In this document: positions 53,323 through 62,230 of the stretch, in pieces
Layout of the letters: each line of letters begins with the position of its first letter
Position numbering within the stretch: position 1 is the first letter of the stretch
From: Nocardia sp. SYP-A9097
GTDB taxonomy: Bacteria; Actinomycetota; Actinomycetes; Mycobacteriales; Mycobacteriaceae
DNA: 64,000 nt
Assembly: GCF_009649815.1 (NCBI RefSeq)
Contig: NZ_WJIC01000005.1
Span: 357,473-421,472 of the forward strand
Reading direction: 5' to 3'
Notes under the pieces: model-generated
Told to the model about the DNA's origin: nothing
Database searches by the model: none
The model's input: only the letters and a program-made list of their open reading frames with translations
Made by a program: the position numbers and the translations under genes

Positions 53323-54638
53323 GATGTCTCACCCACCGTCGTGGGCAGTCGCCGCACCGTGGCGTCCACCGTCCCAGGAATAATGGTGGCCAGCGGGCGT
53401 CCCTTCGGATGTTGTGCCGCAGCAGATTCGATGCGCACTTCCGCCAGCACTTCCGCCACGACAATCCACATCATCTGCCACGCGTACTGTTCGCCCACGC
53501 AATGCCGGGGACCGAGCCCGAAAGGCGTGTAGGACCCCTTGGTGACGGGACATCCGTTCGCGCCGAAGGTCTCCGGCTCGAAGGCCGCACCGGCGGGGAA
53601 ATGGGTTCGGTCCCGGTGCATCGCCCACGGGCTGTACATGACCTCGGTGCCACCAGGCAACGTGACTCCGCGCAGCGTGGTATCGCGATTCGTGCGCCGG
53701 GATATGACCAGAATCGGCTGGCGGCACCGAAGCAGTTCGGAGAGCACCTGTTTGAGTAACGGTGTCTCTGTCAGATCCGGCCCGTACTCGATGCCGCGAT
53801 CGCGGACCCCAGCCAATTCCGCGCGCAGCCCCTCCTGCATGGTCGGGTTACCGGCTAGTTCGACGGTGAGCCAGGACAGCGCCGTGGCGGCGGTCTCGGC
53901 TCCGGCCATGGTGACGGCCACGATCTGATCGGCCATTTCGTCGGCGGTCAACGGTTTCCCGTCCGCGCCGCGCACCGTGCGCATGACCGAGATGAGATCG
54001 AGGCGATCCGGATCGGCGGCACCCGGTGAATCCATGGCCGCCGTAATCGCCGCGCGCAACTGGTCCATGGCATTGTCGTGCAGGCGATTCCGCGCCGTCG
54101 GGATACGCAGATACCAATTGGGCATCACGGTGCGAAACATAATGGCCTCGAGGACTGTACCGAGCCACTCGTGAATGCGGTCGAATCCCGCGTGGTCGAT
54201 ATCCGCGCCGAACATGGTGGCCGCCAGGATCTTGAACGTCATCCGATGCAGCGCGGCGTCGATATCGAGAGTGCTGTCCCAGCGCGCCAATTCGTCGCGC
54301 ACCACACCGATCATGAGCTCGGACAGGCCGACCACGTGTTCGCGTTTGAAGAATCTGTCCAGATAGTCACGCTGCCTGCGGTGTTCATCGCCATTGGCGA
54401 GTACCACGCCATTGCCCGCCAGCCGTCGAACCCGGTCGTAGAATACCCCCTTCTCGAAGTCGCCGCGCCGGTCCACCAGCATGTCGTTGATGAGCAGCGG
54501 ATCGGTGACGAAGACGAAATCCTTGCCCAGGGCGGTGAATACGTGAATATCGGCCGAGGTATTGAGTTCGGCCACCCAGGCGAGCGGATCGCGGGCGAGG
54601 GGCAGTAGCTGCCGGATCAGTCCGAAGCCGGAATGTAC
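53319..54638 (-). CDS. Cytochrome P450
   Basis: About 439 residues from GTG 54638; an ATG at 54758 would add 40 Ser/Thr-rich residues overlapping the terpene synthase end. I-helix AGAETAATALSW, K-helix SELLRCRQP (Glu-xx-Arg), aromatic PERF-like region, and heme loop FGLGPRHCVGEQYAW. The longer N-terminus and the RRTNRDTTLRGVTLPGG segment place it with class II-like/CYP110-type bacterial P450s rather than the short ferredoxin-type forms. Its stop overlaps the acyltransferase start by 4 bp. Substrate presumably the cyclised terpene. Confidence 0.85.
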   Translation of the reverse strand, partial: VHSGFGLIRQLLPLARDPLAWVAELNTSADIHVFTALGKDFVFVTDPLLINDMLVDRRGDFEKGVFYDRVRRLAGNGVVLANGDEHRRQRDYLDRFFKREHVVGLSELMIGVVRDELARWDSTLDIDAALHRMTFKILAATMFGADIDHAGFDRIHEWLGTVLEAIMFRTVMPNWYLRIPTARNRLHDNAMDQLRAAITAAMDSPGAADPDRLDLISVMRTVRGADGKPLTADEMADQIVAVTMAGAETAATALSWLTVELAGNPTMQEGLRAELAGVRDRGIEYGPDLTETPLLKQVLSELLRCRQPILVISRRTNRDTTLRGVTLPGGTEVMYSPWAMHRDRTHFPAGAAFEPETFGANGCPVTKGSYTPFGLGPRHCVGEQYAWQMMWIVVAEVLAEVRIESAAAQHPKGRPLATIIPGTVDATVRRLPTTVGETS

Positions 54639-54663
54639 CCGGGTGCTGTATCCGGCCGTGCGC

Positions 54664-55758
54664 TCACGCCAATCCGTCGGTAACGAGGTCGCGGTAGGAC
54701 TTGTCGGTGAAGAGGGTGCTCCCGTGCTGGAGCTGGACGATCTGACGGTACCGGCCATCCCACTGATGCCTTTCTCCGTTGTATCGCGTTGTGCGGTAGG
54801 ACCAGTCGACGTTGCCGCACATCATGTGCCAGAGCAGTCCGCCGTAGGCACTCACCGCGTGGTCGGGGCCGAGTACCGCGGCGGTCTCGTGCAGAGTTCG
54901 CCGGAAGGCGTTCTCATTACGCTGTACCTCGAGCCCCACCCGGTCGAAAGCGTCCTGGACCGTGCGATTTTCGCTGAGGATGAGGGTGGCTACCGCATTC
55001 ACGGTGTCGTTCGCATCGGCCTCGGCGCGGAACGAGAACAGGTCGTTCGCGAGCGCGATGTGATCGAGCGCGTGGCCCAGCAGCCGTTCCCGGAATTCGG
55101 TTCCGTCCACCGCCTCGGTCGCGAACGGCGGTGCCAGCGCCTCGCCGAGGGCGAAGTACATACCCATGCCGACGCTGTTGCGGCGCATACGCAAATAGGC
55201 ATCGAAGTCGTACACGGTGTCCGAGTTGCGGTAGAACACCTCCTCTACGCAGCCGATGAAGAACCGCTCCACTTCACGATGGAAGCTGTCCCACACCGCG
55301 GGCGTCAGGTAAGCGCGCAGCGTGGTCAGGCAGTCGCGCAGCGGTTTGAACCAGATGGTCAGCTCTTCATTGGCGGGCTTGTCGACGGTTTCCCCATCGA
55401 ACAGCACGTCGATGACCGCCTTCATCTCCGCCGCGTACGCCGCATCGCTACCCAGCCGATCCTTGTCCACCAGAGCGTTGTCCAGGATGGACAGGTACTC
55501 CGTGTATCGCGCCGCGGCGACCAGGAATTCATAGGGTGCGTTGGGGAGGACCAGGATGGTCCAGAGCGAGGCGCGCTCCGCCAGCAGTGTGGCCAGCTCG
55601 GCGGGCGGCAGCAGATCGGCGAGGCCCTGCCGGCACCACTCGTGGCTGTCGGCCACCACCTGTTCGGCGTCGGGCCTTTCCAGTGCGGGAACACAATGTT
55701 CGAAACTCGGCAGCAGCACATAAGTGCCCGCCAGGATGTGGGTGAAATTCACTGCCAT
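54664..55758 (-). CDS. Class I terpene synthase with an altered Asp-rich motif
   Basis: 364 residues. The NSE metal triad is intact: Asn238, Ser242 and Glu246 in LANDLFSFRAEAD. The C-terminal Arg-Tyr pair is in YRTTRYNG. The first metal motif, normally DDxxD/E, reads LDNALVDKD: Asp93, Asn94, Asp98. Bacterial class I synthases use these to bind three Mg ions and ionise FPP or GGPP. The adjacent prenyl transferase makes a diterpene most likely, but chain length is not certain. It starts 4 bp after that gene. I cannot assign a product; distant kinship to CotB2/methylisoborneol-synthase-like enzymes is inference. Confidence 0.82.
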   Translation of the reverse strand: MAVNFTHILAGTYVLLPSFEHCVPALERPDAEQVVADSHEWCRQGLADLLPPAELATLLAERASLWTILVLPNAPYEFLVAAARYTEYLSILDNALVDKDRLGSDAAYAAEMKAVIDVLFDGETVDKPANEELTIWFKPLRDCLTTLRAYLTPAVWDSFHREVERFFIGCVEEVFYRNSDTVYDFDAYLRMRRNSVGMGMYFALGEALAPPFATEAVDGTEFRERLLGHALDHIALANDLFSFRAEADANDTVNAVATLILSENRTVQDAFDRVGLEVQRNENAFRRTLHETAAVLGPDHAVSAYGGLLWHMMCGNVDWSYRTTRYNGERHQWDGRYRQIVQLQHGSTLFTDKSYRDLVTDGLA

Positions 55759-55762
55759 GATG

Positions 55763-56857
55763 TCAAGCGCTCTCGTCCAGAGGGACAGGGAACTGGTAGT
55801 GCGGATTCAGCTCGCTCTCGATACGGCCGATGGTGTGTTCGCGGAAACCGCTGTCGTGCAAGAGCGATCGGGCCCGATCCATGAGCGCGCGCAGATCGGT
55901 GGCGATATGCGCGCTGTGCACGTCGACGATCCGCCGGTACTGGTCCAAGTCGCGTTCGGTGCAGTCGCCACGACCATAAACCTGTTCCAGCACAACCCGT
56001 TCCGATGAGGAGGCGTTCGCGGACACGATGTGGTGCAGCAGCGTGGCCTTGCCCGCGTTCATGTCATCGAGGGGGTTCTTGCCGGTGAGCGCGGGTTCCA
56101 TCAGCACTTCGTTGAGATCATCGAGCAGCTGGAACGCCTCGCCGTAGGCCGCGCCCGCGTCGACCAGTAGCGGTATGCACCGTTCGTCGGCGTCCGCGCA
56201 CCGCGCCGCCAGGATCATCGGCGCGATCACGGTGTACCAGGCCGTCTTGTTCACCGACATCTCGGTGATGGCGGTGCGGTCGGTCCGCACGCGGCGCTGT
56301 TCGAGGACCAGATCCTGGAATTCGCCGACCACGGTGCGTAATTGCGCCTCCTGGAAGAACCCGGCCACCTGAGCCCGCGCCGGAGTATCGATGCGATCGA
56401 TGGCACGGGCGCACAACACCAACAGCGCGTCGCCGCCGAGCAGCCCGGCGGCCACGCCGAGGCGGGCCGACGATATGGGCGGCACCTCCTCGACGCCGCC
56501 GCTCCACCCGACGTGGAACGCGGGATAGTTTCTACGCGTGAGGCTTTCGTCGATGATGTCGTCGTGGATGAGCGCGGCGGCGTGGAACAGCTCGAGCGCG
56601 GCGCAGGCGTGACCGAGCGCCGCCAGATTCGTTTCGTCGGTGCGCCGGAATCCTTCTAGCGCGTGTGCCGCCACCCGGGTGCGCCGCATACTGCCGAACC
56701 GCATGACGTAGTCTTGCAATCGCTGCGTGAATACGGGCACCCCGGTGACACCGCTGGACTTCGAATCGGCCGCCACGGTGGCGAAATCGGTGAGCAACGC
56801 CGCGACATTCGCGCGGACCCGATCCACCAGCAGGGAGGCCGTGGGTGGGCTGCTCAT
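55763..56857 (-). CDS. Polyprenyl (probably geranylgeranyl) diphosphate synthase
   Basis: 364 residues of the trans-isoprenyl synthase family. First Asp-rich motif DDIID (99-103) in LIHDDIIDESLTRRN; second motif DDLNE (246-250) where DDxxD is usual. The FHAAALIHDD context, with small residues before the first motif, is compatible with C20 products as in actinobacterial GGPP synthases, but I would not fix chain length from this. It condenses IPP onto allylic diphosphates in the cytoplasm. Its ATG overlaps the upstream P450 stop (ATGA). Confidence 0.9.
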   Translation of the reverse strand: MSSPPTASLLVDRVRANVAALLTDFATVAADSKSSGVTGVPVFTQRLQDYVMRFGSMRRTRVAAHALEGFRRTDETNLAALGHACAALELFHAAALIHDDIIDESLTRRNYPAFHVGWSGGVEEVPPISSARLGVAAGLLGGDALLVLCARAIDRIDTPARAQVAGFFQEAQLRTVVGEFQDLVLEQRRVRTDRTAITEMSVNKTAWYTVIAPMILAARCADADERCIPLLVDAGAAYGEAFQLLDDLNEVLMEPALTGKNPLDDMNAGKATLLHHIVSANASSSERVVLEQVYGRGDCTERDLDQYRRIVDVHSAHIATDLRALMDRARSLLHDSGFREHTIGRIESELNPHYQFPVPLDESA

Positions 56858-58200
56858 CGTGGCACCACACTTCTCAGGCGCACCGGCAGAGCGCCGGGTA
56901 CCAGCGCGCCCATTGCCGCGGGCGGGACCTGCTGGCCCGGCTGCAGCGACAGTTCGTAGCGCTGCAGGATATTCACGATGGCGATGGAGATTTCGATCCA
57001 CGCGAAATGCTCGCCGATGCAATTGCGCACACCCGCCCCGAATGGCAGGAAGGCGCTGCGCGGGTACTTCTTGGGGGTATCGATCCAGCGGCGCGGCTTG
57101 AACTCGTCCGGATCCTCGTACACGGTCGAATCGCGTTGAATGGCGTAGACCGAATAGAAGACCTGGGTGCCGGACGGCAAGTCGTAGCCACCGAGGCTGA
57201 TCTCCTCCAGGGAGCGCCGCCCCAGCGCCCACACCGGCGGGTAGAGGCGCAGCGCCTCCTTGACCACGGCGTGCAATAGCGACAGCTGTTGGATGGCCTG
57301 CACGGTGTTATCGGCGTTCAGATCGAATTCGCCGACCTCGGCGCGCACCTGTTCCTGGATTTCCGGATGTTTGGCCAGCAGATAGCAGGACCAGGCGATG
57401 GCGCTCGGCGTGGTCTCCGAGCCTGCGGTGAGGAAGGTCAGGAATTCATTGAGGATCTGGGCCCGGTCGTTATCGCGGCGGGTGATCTCGTCCTCGGTAT
57501 CGGTGAGCACGTCCATCAGGTCGGTGCGGGCATCGCCGTCGCGGTTCATGCTCAGGCGGTCGTCCACGAGGCGATCGCCCAGCCCGCGTAGATCGGCGAT
57601 GGCCGAGTAGAAGGCGCGATTCTCCGGGGTCGGGATGGTGTCGAACAGGCGTGGCGGCAGCGCGCCCCGCTTTTCGATACCCGCGATGACGACGGGCATC
57701 TTGGCGCGCACCAACTCCACATCGGCGTCGGACATGATGGTGGAGAACAGGGTGTCGATGACTACCCGGGTGGCCAGCCGGTAGAACTCTGGATAGAGCT
57801 CCACCACCTCTTTGTCCCGCCAGGATTCCACCATGGCGGTGCTGTAGGTGTGCATGGCGTCGATGTAGTCGTTGACCGACGGCTTATTGAACATGGGCTG
57901 CATCAGTCGGCGCTGCCGGAAGTGTAGATCGCCCTCTGCCAACAGCACGCCGTCTCCGAGCATGGCGCGCGCCCGTTCGTACTGGATTCCCTTGTCGTAC
58001 TTCTTCGCGTCGGTGACCAGAATCTGGTACAGCAGTTCGTGATTGGAGATCAGGCAGGCATCTTTCCAGCCGATCTTGATGCGGGACAGGGGCGCGGTGC
58101 GGGCCGCGGCGCTGAAGAACTTCAGCGGGTCCTGCCAGATATCCAGCGCGTGTCCGATGAGTGGCTTGGCATTCGGCACCAACGGGGGTTTAACGGCCAT
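56854..58200 (-). CDS. Cytochrome P450 (terpene-oxidase type)
   Basis: 448 residues. N-terminal Pro-rich entry (PPLVPNAKPLIGHALDIW), I-helix LTAGSETTPSAIAW, K-helix KEALRLYPP (Glu-xx-Arg), PERF-like FKPRRW and heme loop FGAGVRNCIGEHFAW. This layout resembles the pentalenene-oxidase PtlI and other terpene P450s of actinobacteria, from memory. It probably carries out an early oxidation of the hydrocarbon skeleton. AGGGAG precedes the ATG; 13 bp separate it from the first gene. Confidence 0.88.
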   Translation of the reverse strand: MAVKPPLVPNAKPLIGHALDIWQDPLKFFSAAARTAPLSRIKIGWKDACLISNHELLYQILVTDAKKYDKGIQYERARAMLGDGVLLAEGDLHFRQRRLMQPMFNKPSVNDYIDAMHTYSTAMVESWRDKEVVELYPEFYRLATRVVIDTLFSTIMSDADVELVRAKMPVVIAGIEKRGALPPRLFDTIPTPENRAFYSAIADLRGLGDRLVDDRLSMNRDGDARTDLMDVLTDTEDEITRRDNDRAQILNEFLTFLTAGSETTPSAIAWSCYLLAKHPEIQEQVRAEVGEFDLNADNTVQAIQQLSLLHAVVKEALRLYPPVWALGRRSLEEISLGGYDLPSGTQVFYSVYAIQRDSTVYEDPDEFKPRRWIDTPKKYPRSAFLPFGAGVRNCIGEHFAWIEISIAIVNILQRYELSLQPGQQVPPAAMGALVPGALPVRLRSVVPR

Positions 58201-58213
58201 GACAGGGACTCCC

Positions 58214-59410
58214 TCACCAACAGATGGGTAGCGAACTGAAACTGCGGAAGACGAAACCGCCCGGGAGGCGCTGCGGTGGCGCGGCCTCGTCTAAACGCGG
58301 CGCGGCCGGGACCGCCGCCAATAGGGCCTCGAGTGCGATACGCGCCTCGGTGCGACCGAGATGCGAGCCGACGCAGCGGTGGATGCCGTGGCCGAAGCCG
58401 ATGTGCCTGTGGCCCTTGGCATCCGGATCCGCGGCAGTGCCGTTCTCGTCCGCTATCGCGCCGAACGCGCCGATGGCCAGGTGCAATCGCGCACCGGCGG
58501 GGACGGTGATGCCGCGAATATTGGTGTCCTCCTCGACCGAGCGCGGCGCGCTCTGCACCGACGGATCGGAGGCCAGCGTCTCTTCGACGAAGTCCGGTAT
58601 GGCGGAGGGGTTTTCGGCGAGCTGTGCCCAGCGTCCGGTCCCGATGAGCCGCGATACCGCATTGCCGATGAGTCCGGAGGTGGTCTCGTGCCCGGCGGCG
58701 ATCATGACTCGGATGGCGACAATGATGTCCTCCACCTGGTGTACCGTGCTTGGGGTGTCGATGGCGTCGGCCATCTCCAGAATGAGGTTCGGACGGCGCT
58801 CCGCGCGGATCTCGGCGATCAGATTCCGCACGTAGTCCTCGTAGACTCGCACGGCTCCGGCCGCCTGCACCTGCACGTCCGGCGGCAGCGGGGCCACCTG
58901 GAGGGCGAGCCACAGATCGTTCCACTGTTTGACCTGCGCCCGGTCGTCCTCCGGAATGCCGATCATATCGGAGATGATCTTGATGGGGAGCGGGAAAGCC
59001 AGCTCCCGCATGACATCGAAACCGTTGCGCCCCTGAAGATCTCCGGAAAATTCAACGGCCAGATCGCGGATCTTCGGAGCCAGCTTGTCCACCGCGGCAG
59101 GGGTGAACGGCCGGATGAAGGTCTTGCGGAACGCCGAATGTGCCGGTGGCGCTTCATTGAACAGCGCACCCCGATAGAACAGCGTGTCGTCCAGTAGGGT
59201 CCGCGCCTCATCGCAGATCGGGAAGTGGCCTTCCAGATTGTGCACGCTGGCGAATTTCGTGTGATTCTCGAAGATTTCGAGGATCAGGCCCGGGTCGGTG
59301 ACGATGTAATCCGAGGGGCCGACAGGCGTTAGTGGCGCCTCCGAATTCATACCTCGATAAATCGAGTACGGGTCGGTCATGAAGTCTTCGATGGTACCCG
59401 CGAATGGCAC
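58214..59410 (-). CDS. Cytochrome P450, first gene of the terpene-polyketide operon
   Basis: 398 residues from GTG 59410, chosen because GGAGG sits 6 bases upstream; upstream in-frame starts lack a ribosome binding site. I-helix IAAGHETTSGLIGN, K-helix VEETLASDPSVQ where the usual Arg of Glu-xx-Arg is replaced (Glu-Thr-Leu-Ala), ERx region PRSVEEDTNIRG, and heme loop FGHGIHRCVGSHLGR. The changed ExxR motif is unusual for P450s. The downstream genes follow with tiny gaps, so the promoter for the whole cluster should lie between 59411 and 59851. Confidence 0.85.
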   Translation of the reverse strand: MPFAGTIEDFMTDPYSIYRGMNSEAPLTPVGPSDYIVTDPGLILEIFENHTKFASVHNLEGHFPICDEARTLLDDTLFYRGALFNEAPPAHSAFRKTFIRPFTPAAVDKLAPKIRDLAVEFSGDLQGRNGFDVMRELAFPLPIKIISDMIGIPEDDRAQVKQWNDLWLALQVAPLPPDVQVQAAGAVRVYEDYVRNLIAEIRAERRPNLILEMADAIDTPSTVHQVEDIIVAIRVMIAAGHETTSGLIGNAVSRLIGTGRWAQLAENPSAIPDFVEETLASDPSVQSAPRSVEEDTNIRGITVPAGARLHLAIGAFGAIADENGTAADPDAKGHRHIGFGHGIHRCVGSHLGRTEARIALEALLAAVPAAPRLDEAAPPQRLPGGFVFRSFSSLPICW

Positions 59411-59851
59411 AGAGACCCTCCATATCTTCCCACGGACGTATTCCACAGAAACAGTGCTGCGCAACACCATTGGGGCGGCAAAGATGGGACAGGTCAGGCA
59501 CACCGGCCTAGGTGCGGGAACGCTCCAGACGCCCCCACCGCCGACCCCGGCCGCCCCAGTGCCCTGGGGTGCGGTCGGTGACCTATCACGTTTCGGACAT
59601 TAACCGGTCTATGGAGGCCGCGCAACCGATCTGTAGCCCCAAAACTGTTGTCCTGCATAGTGAGTCATCGGCTGGTACTCTGCGCCGAGTGGAGCGGCGC
59701 GCCTACCGACGGACCTGCGCAAACCATGCCGCGGGTACCGACTCCGGTTCCGCCGCCGGGCGATTCCACAGCTGTTCTCGTTGCGCTTCCCGGTGAGTGG
59801 TGCGTATGAGTGCCGAAACAGTGTTCCGCAGAACGACTTCCGTGACGGAAC
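59411..59851. promoter_or_regulatory. Divergent control region of the terpene-polyketide operon
   Basis: 441 bp between the first operon gene and an unrecognised plus-strand gene. The clearest structure is a nested inverted repeat at 59541-59578: CCCCAG/CTGGGG inside CCGACC/GGTCGG. I cannot identify -10/-35 boxes with confidence. No pathway-specific regulator gene lies beside it. Confidence 0.45.
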
Positions 59852-60322
59852 GTGCCATTGGAGACACTGGAGCGACTGGATTTGAAGTGGCGGCCCCGTG
59901 ATGAGTTGTTGTTCCACACCGAGCTCAACACATCGATCCGGGTCTCCTACTTCCACGAAAAGGCATGGCTGCCTGCGTTGAAGCGGCTACGCGGTCTCTA
60001 CGATCTGGATTTCACCCCGTTCACTCGATCTCGGTGGACCGGTCCGGATCCGGAGGAGTTGCTGGACCGGTTCGACGATGCGGTTGGCCGGCTGGTCGAG
60101 AAACGGCTGACCCCATATGTGCTGCGACACAACGGAATATCTTGGAAGTTGCAGGAAGGTGTGCCACTGTTCGTCGTCTCGCGTGACGCCGGGAACGAGT
60201 CGACCAGCACTACCGACCGGATCTACCGCCACCACGACCGCAAGGCCAGCGAGTCCGCGGCGCGGGTCATCGCGGGCCGACTGCCCCGGTTGAGGCAATC
60301 AGCGGAGCGCACCGCCGCGTAA
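59852..60322 (+). CDS. Protein of unknown function
   Basis: 156 residues from a GTG (MPLETLERLDLKWRPRDELL). It is charged, rich in Arg and Leu (LLDRFDDAVGRLVEKRLTPY, VLRHNGISWKLQEGVPLFVV) and has no membrane segment or familiar motif. It might be the end of a larger protein, since the start lacks a good ribosome binding site. It is divergent from the biosynthetic operon. The 231 bp after it up to the insertion element show nothing. Confidence 0.45.
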   Translation: MPLETLERLDLKWRPRDELLFHTELNTSIRVSYFHEKAWLPALKRLRGLYDLDFTPFTRSRWTGPDPEELLDRFDDAVGRLVEKRLTPYVLRHNGISWKLQEGVPLFVVSRDAGNESTSTTDRIYRHHDRKASESAARVIAGRLPRLRQSAERTAA

Positions 60323-60553
60323 GACGATGCAACGGTCCCCGAAGTGAGTGACACTCGCCTCGGGGACCGACTGCTGTTTTAACTGTCACGACGAATCCTG
60401 CGCGGAGGGCATACATCGGTTGGCGGAACTCGGCGTGAGTCGAGTCCATGCGTCTGAATTGTTGGTAGACAAGGAAATACGGTCGGCGAGGGACGTTGGT
60501 CGCTGATACTGTCTCGGCTCAATGGACTGGCTAGTCGCGTCAGTCGCCGACCA

Positions 60554-62152
60554 CTAAGCCTGAATCCACCGACCCGGGTTTCGTGTTGGTCCGTGCGCCG
60601 AAGGCGCGCGGACCAACGTGTTTTGGGTGGGTGGGGGGTAGCCGCTGGTCTGTCCAGCATTTCCATGTGGATCTCGGTTCGGGCCGTTCGGGCAGGGTTG
60701 GTCAGAGGGTGGCCGGTTGTGGGGGTGGGTAGCCGATCGTGTTGTGCCACAACATGAGCCATGATTCGGTCCAGGGCCAATGGTTGGGTAGGTGCAGATC
60801 GGGCGGCGCTGGGGGCGGGCGAGCCGGGCGGGGATGTTGACGATCTTGCGGCGCAGTGTGGCCGCGCGGGCGCGGCCGTGGTTTCCGCCGGCCAGGACAC
60901 CGGTAGCGCGCAACAAGTTGTGGGCGATCGCGGCGCACAGGACCCAGGCGGAGTTGGCGCCGAAGCGGCCCGAGGGAATGTGGGCGAGGGGGCCCTCGAT
61001 CAAGTCAGCGAACACGGTTTCGATGACGGCGTGTTTGCGGTGGGTGATATCGGCGTCGGCGACTGGTTCGGTGGAGTTGGTGAAGAACGGGTGGTACCGC
61101 CAGATCGGGAACAACGCGTCCGGGTAGCGGGCGTCTTTCACACGGCGCACGATCAGGCGGGCGGTGGTCTTGTCTGTGGTGGAAGCGAAAGCGGTGTAGG
61201 CGATTTCGGCGACCTCGGCGTCAGAGATCCATTCCCCGGTGTCGGGGTCGCGGACCGCGCCGGGATATTTCACCGGGGTCCAGTCGCGCTCGCCGATCGC
61301 GTCGATAGCTCGTTCGATCGTGGTGTTGCGGGTCAAGACCACCGAGAACTGCGCGTCCGCACGAAGAGCCGCCCGCACGACTTTGCGGTTGCCGAAGGCG
61401 GAGTCCCCGCGCACCACGATCGTGCCGCTCGCCCCGGCGGTGCGGGCGGTGTTGATCGCCCGGGTGACCATCGACGCGGCGCCTTTGCCGGAGCCGGTTT
61501 TCCCCGCGCGTAGCCGCAGCCCTGCGATGACCGGCGCGGCGAGGTCGGTGCTGATCGTGGTGGCCAGGGGTGAAAGTCCTTTGCGGAGAACCTGTTTGCC
61601 CGCGATCTTGGTGTGTCCGTAGGAGGCACCTTCTTTCTGGTGGCCGTAGACCGGCCGCGGCAGCGAGTCGATGTCGACGAAGCACCGCACGTGGGTACCG
61701 GGCAGCAGATCCACGCGGTTCGACAATGCGACCAAGTGTTCGCCCAGTACCGATTCCAACTGTCGTGCATGCCCGAAGGTGAACTCCCGCAACAATGTTC
61801 CCACCGTCGAGGGCGCATATACCCCGCCGAACAGTTCGGTGCAGCCCCTGCTGCGTAGCAGGTCGATATCGTCGATGCTGTCCGCGCCGGCGCACATTCG
61901 GGCGATCAGCGTGGCCGGCTTCGGTGCCGGATTCGCCGATCCGGACTTGATCCGTGGCGAGACGATCGCGACTTTCTCGGCCAACATGCTGCTCAGGCCG
62001 GTCTGCTCGGCCAGTGTCATCACCGGCACCAGCCCGGCCACCGACACCAGGTTGTCTTCATCGAAGCGTGCCGAATCCTCGGCGAACGTGTGGAATAATC
62101 GCACTGAAAGTGTCTTCCCGATCCGGTTCTGATTGTGGCGTGAGAACTCCAA
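60554..62152 (-). CDS. IS1380-family transposase
   Basis: 532 residues. Catalytic-domain blocks: VRCFVDIDSLPRPVYGHQKE, VIAGLRLRAGKTGSGKGAAS, IVVRGDSAFGNRKVVRAA and DITHRKHAVIETVFADLIEG, carrying the DDE residues. The length is normal for IS1380 transposases, and no frameshift is seen. The start is a TTG at 62152; a GTG near 62104 is an alternative. It mobilises its own element, and members of the family (ISEcp1) can also move neighbouring genes by one-ended transposition. The TAG stop lies at the very edge of the element. Confidence 0.9.
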   Translation of the reverse strand: MEFSRHNQNRIGKTLSVRLFHTFAEDSARFDEDNLVSVAGLVPVMTLAEQTGLSSMLAEKVAIVSPRIKSGSANPAPKPATLIARMCAGADSIDDIDLLRSRGCTELFGGVYAPSTVGTLLREFTFGHARQLESVLGEHLVALSNRVDLLPGTHVRCFVDIDSLPRPVYGHQKEGASYGHTKIAGKQVLRKGLSPLATTISTDLAAPVIAGLRLRAGKTGSGKGAASMVTRAINTARTAGASGTIVVRGDSAFGNRKVVRAALRADAQFSVVLTRNTTIERAIDAIGERDWTPVKYPGAVRDPDTGEWISDAEVAEIAYTAFASTTDKTTARLIVRRVKDARYPDALFPIWRYHPFFTNSTEPVADADITHRKHAVIETVFADLIEGPLAHIPSGRFGANSAWVLCAAIAHNLLRATGVLAGGNHGRARAATLRRKIVNIPARLARPQRRPICTYPTIGPGPNHGSCCGTTRSATHPHNRPPSDQPCPNGPNRDPHGNAGQTSGYPPPTQNTLVRAPSAHGPTRNPGRWIQA

Positions 62153-62230
62153 TCGTTCCAGCTCAGAAGGCCACTTTCGCTATTTCACATCACGTTACCC
62201 ACCAGTTTTCATCGGTGGATTCAGGATAAG
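60554..62230 (-). mobile_element. IS1380-family insertion sequence, nearly complete
   Basis: About 1.68 kb. Terminal repeats CCTGAATCCACCGA at 60559-60572 and, inverted, at 62212-62225. Outside them the flanks read CTAAG (left) and ATAAG (right); the same CTTAG follows the right end of the remnant copy at 43746, so these five bases may belong to the element or be a near-match target duplication. It interrupts a minus-strand gene at 62195-62761. Confidence 0.85.

Noticed and set aside
59411..59600. Sigma-70 promoter with TTGCGC box upstream of the operon
   Set aside because: No -10 hexamer at acceptable spacing; the match is no better than chance.
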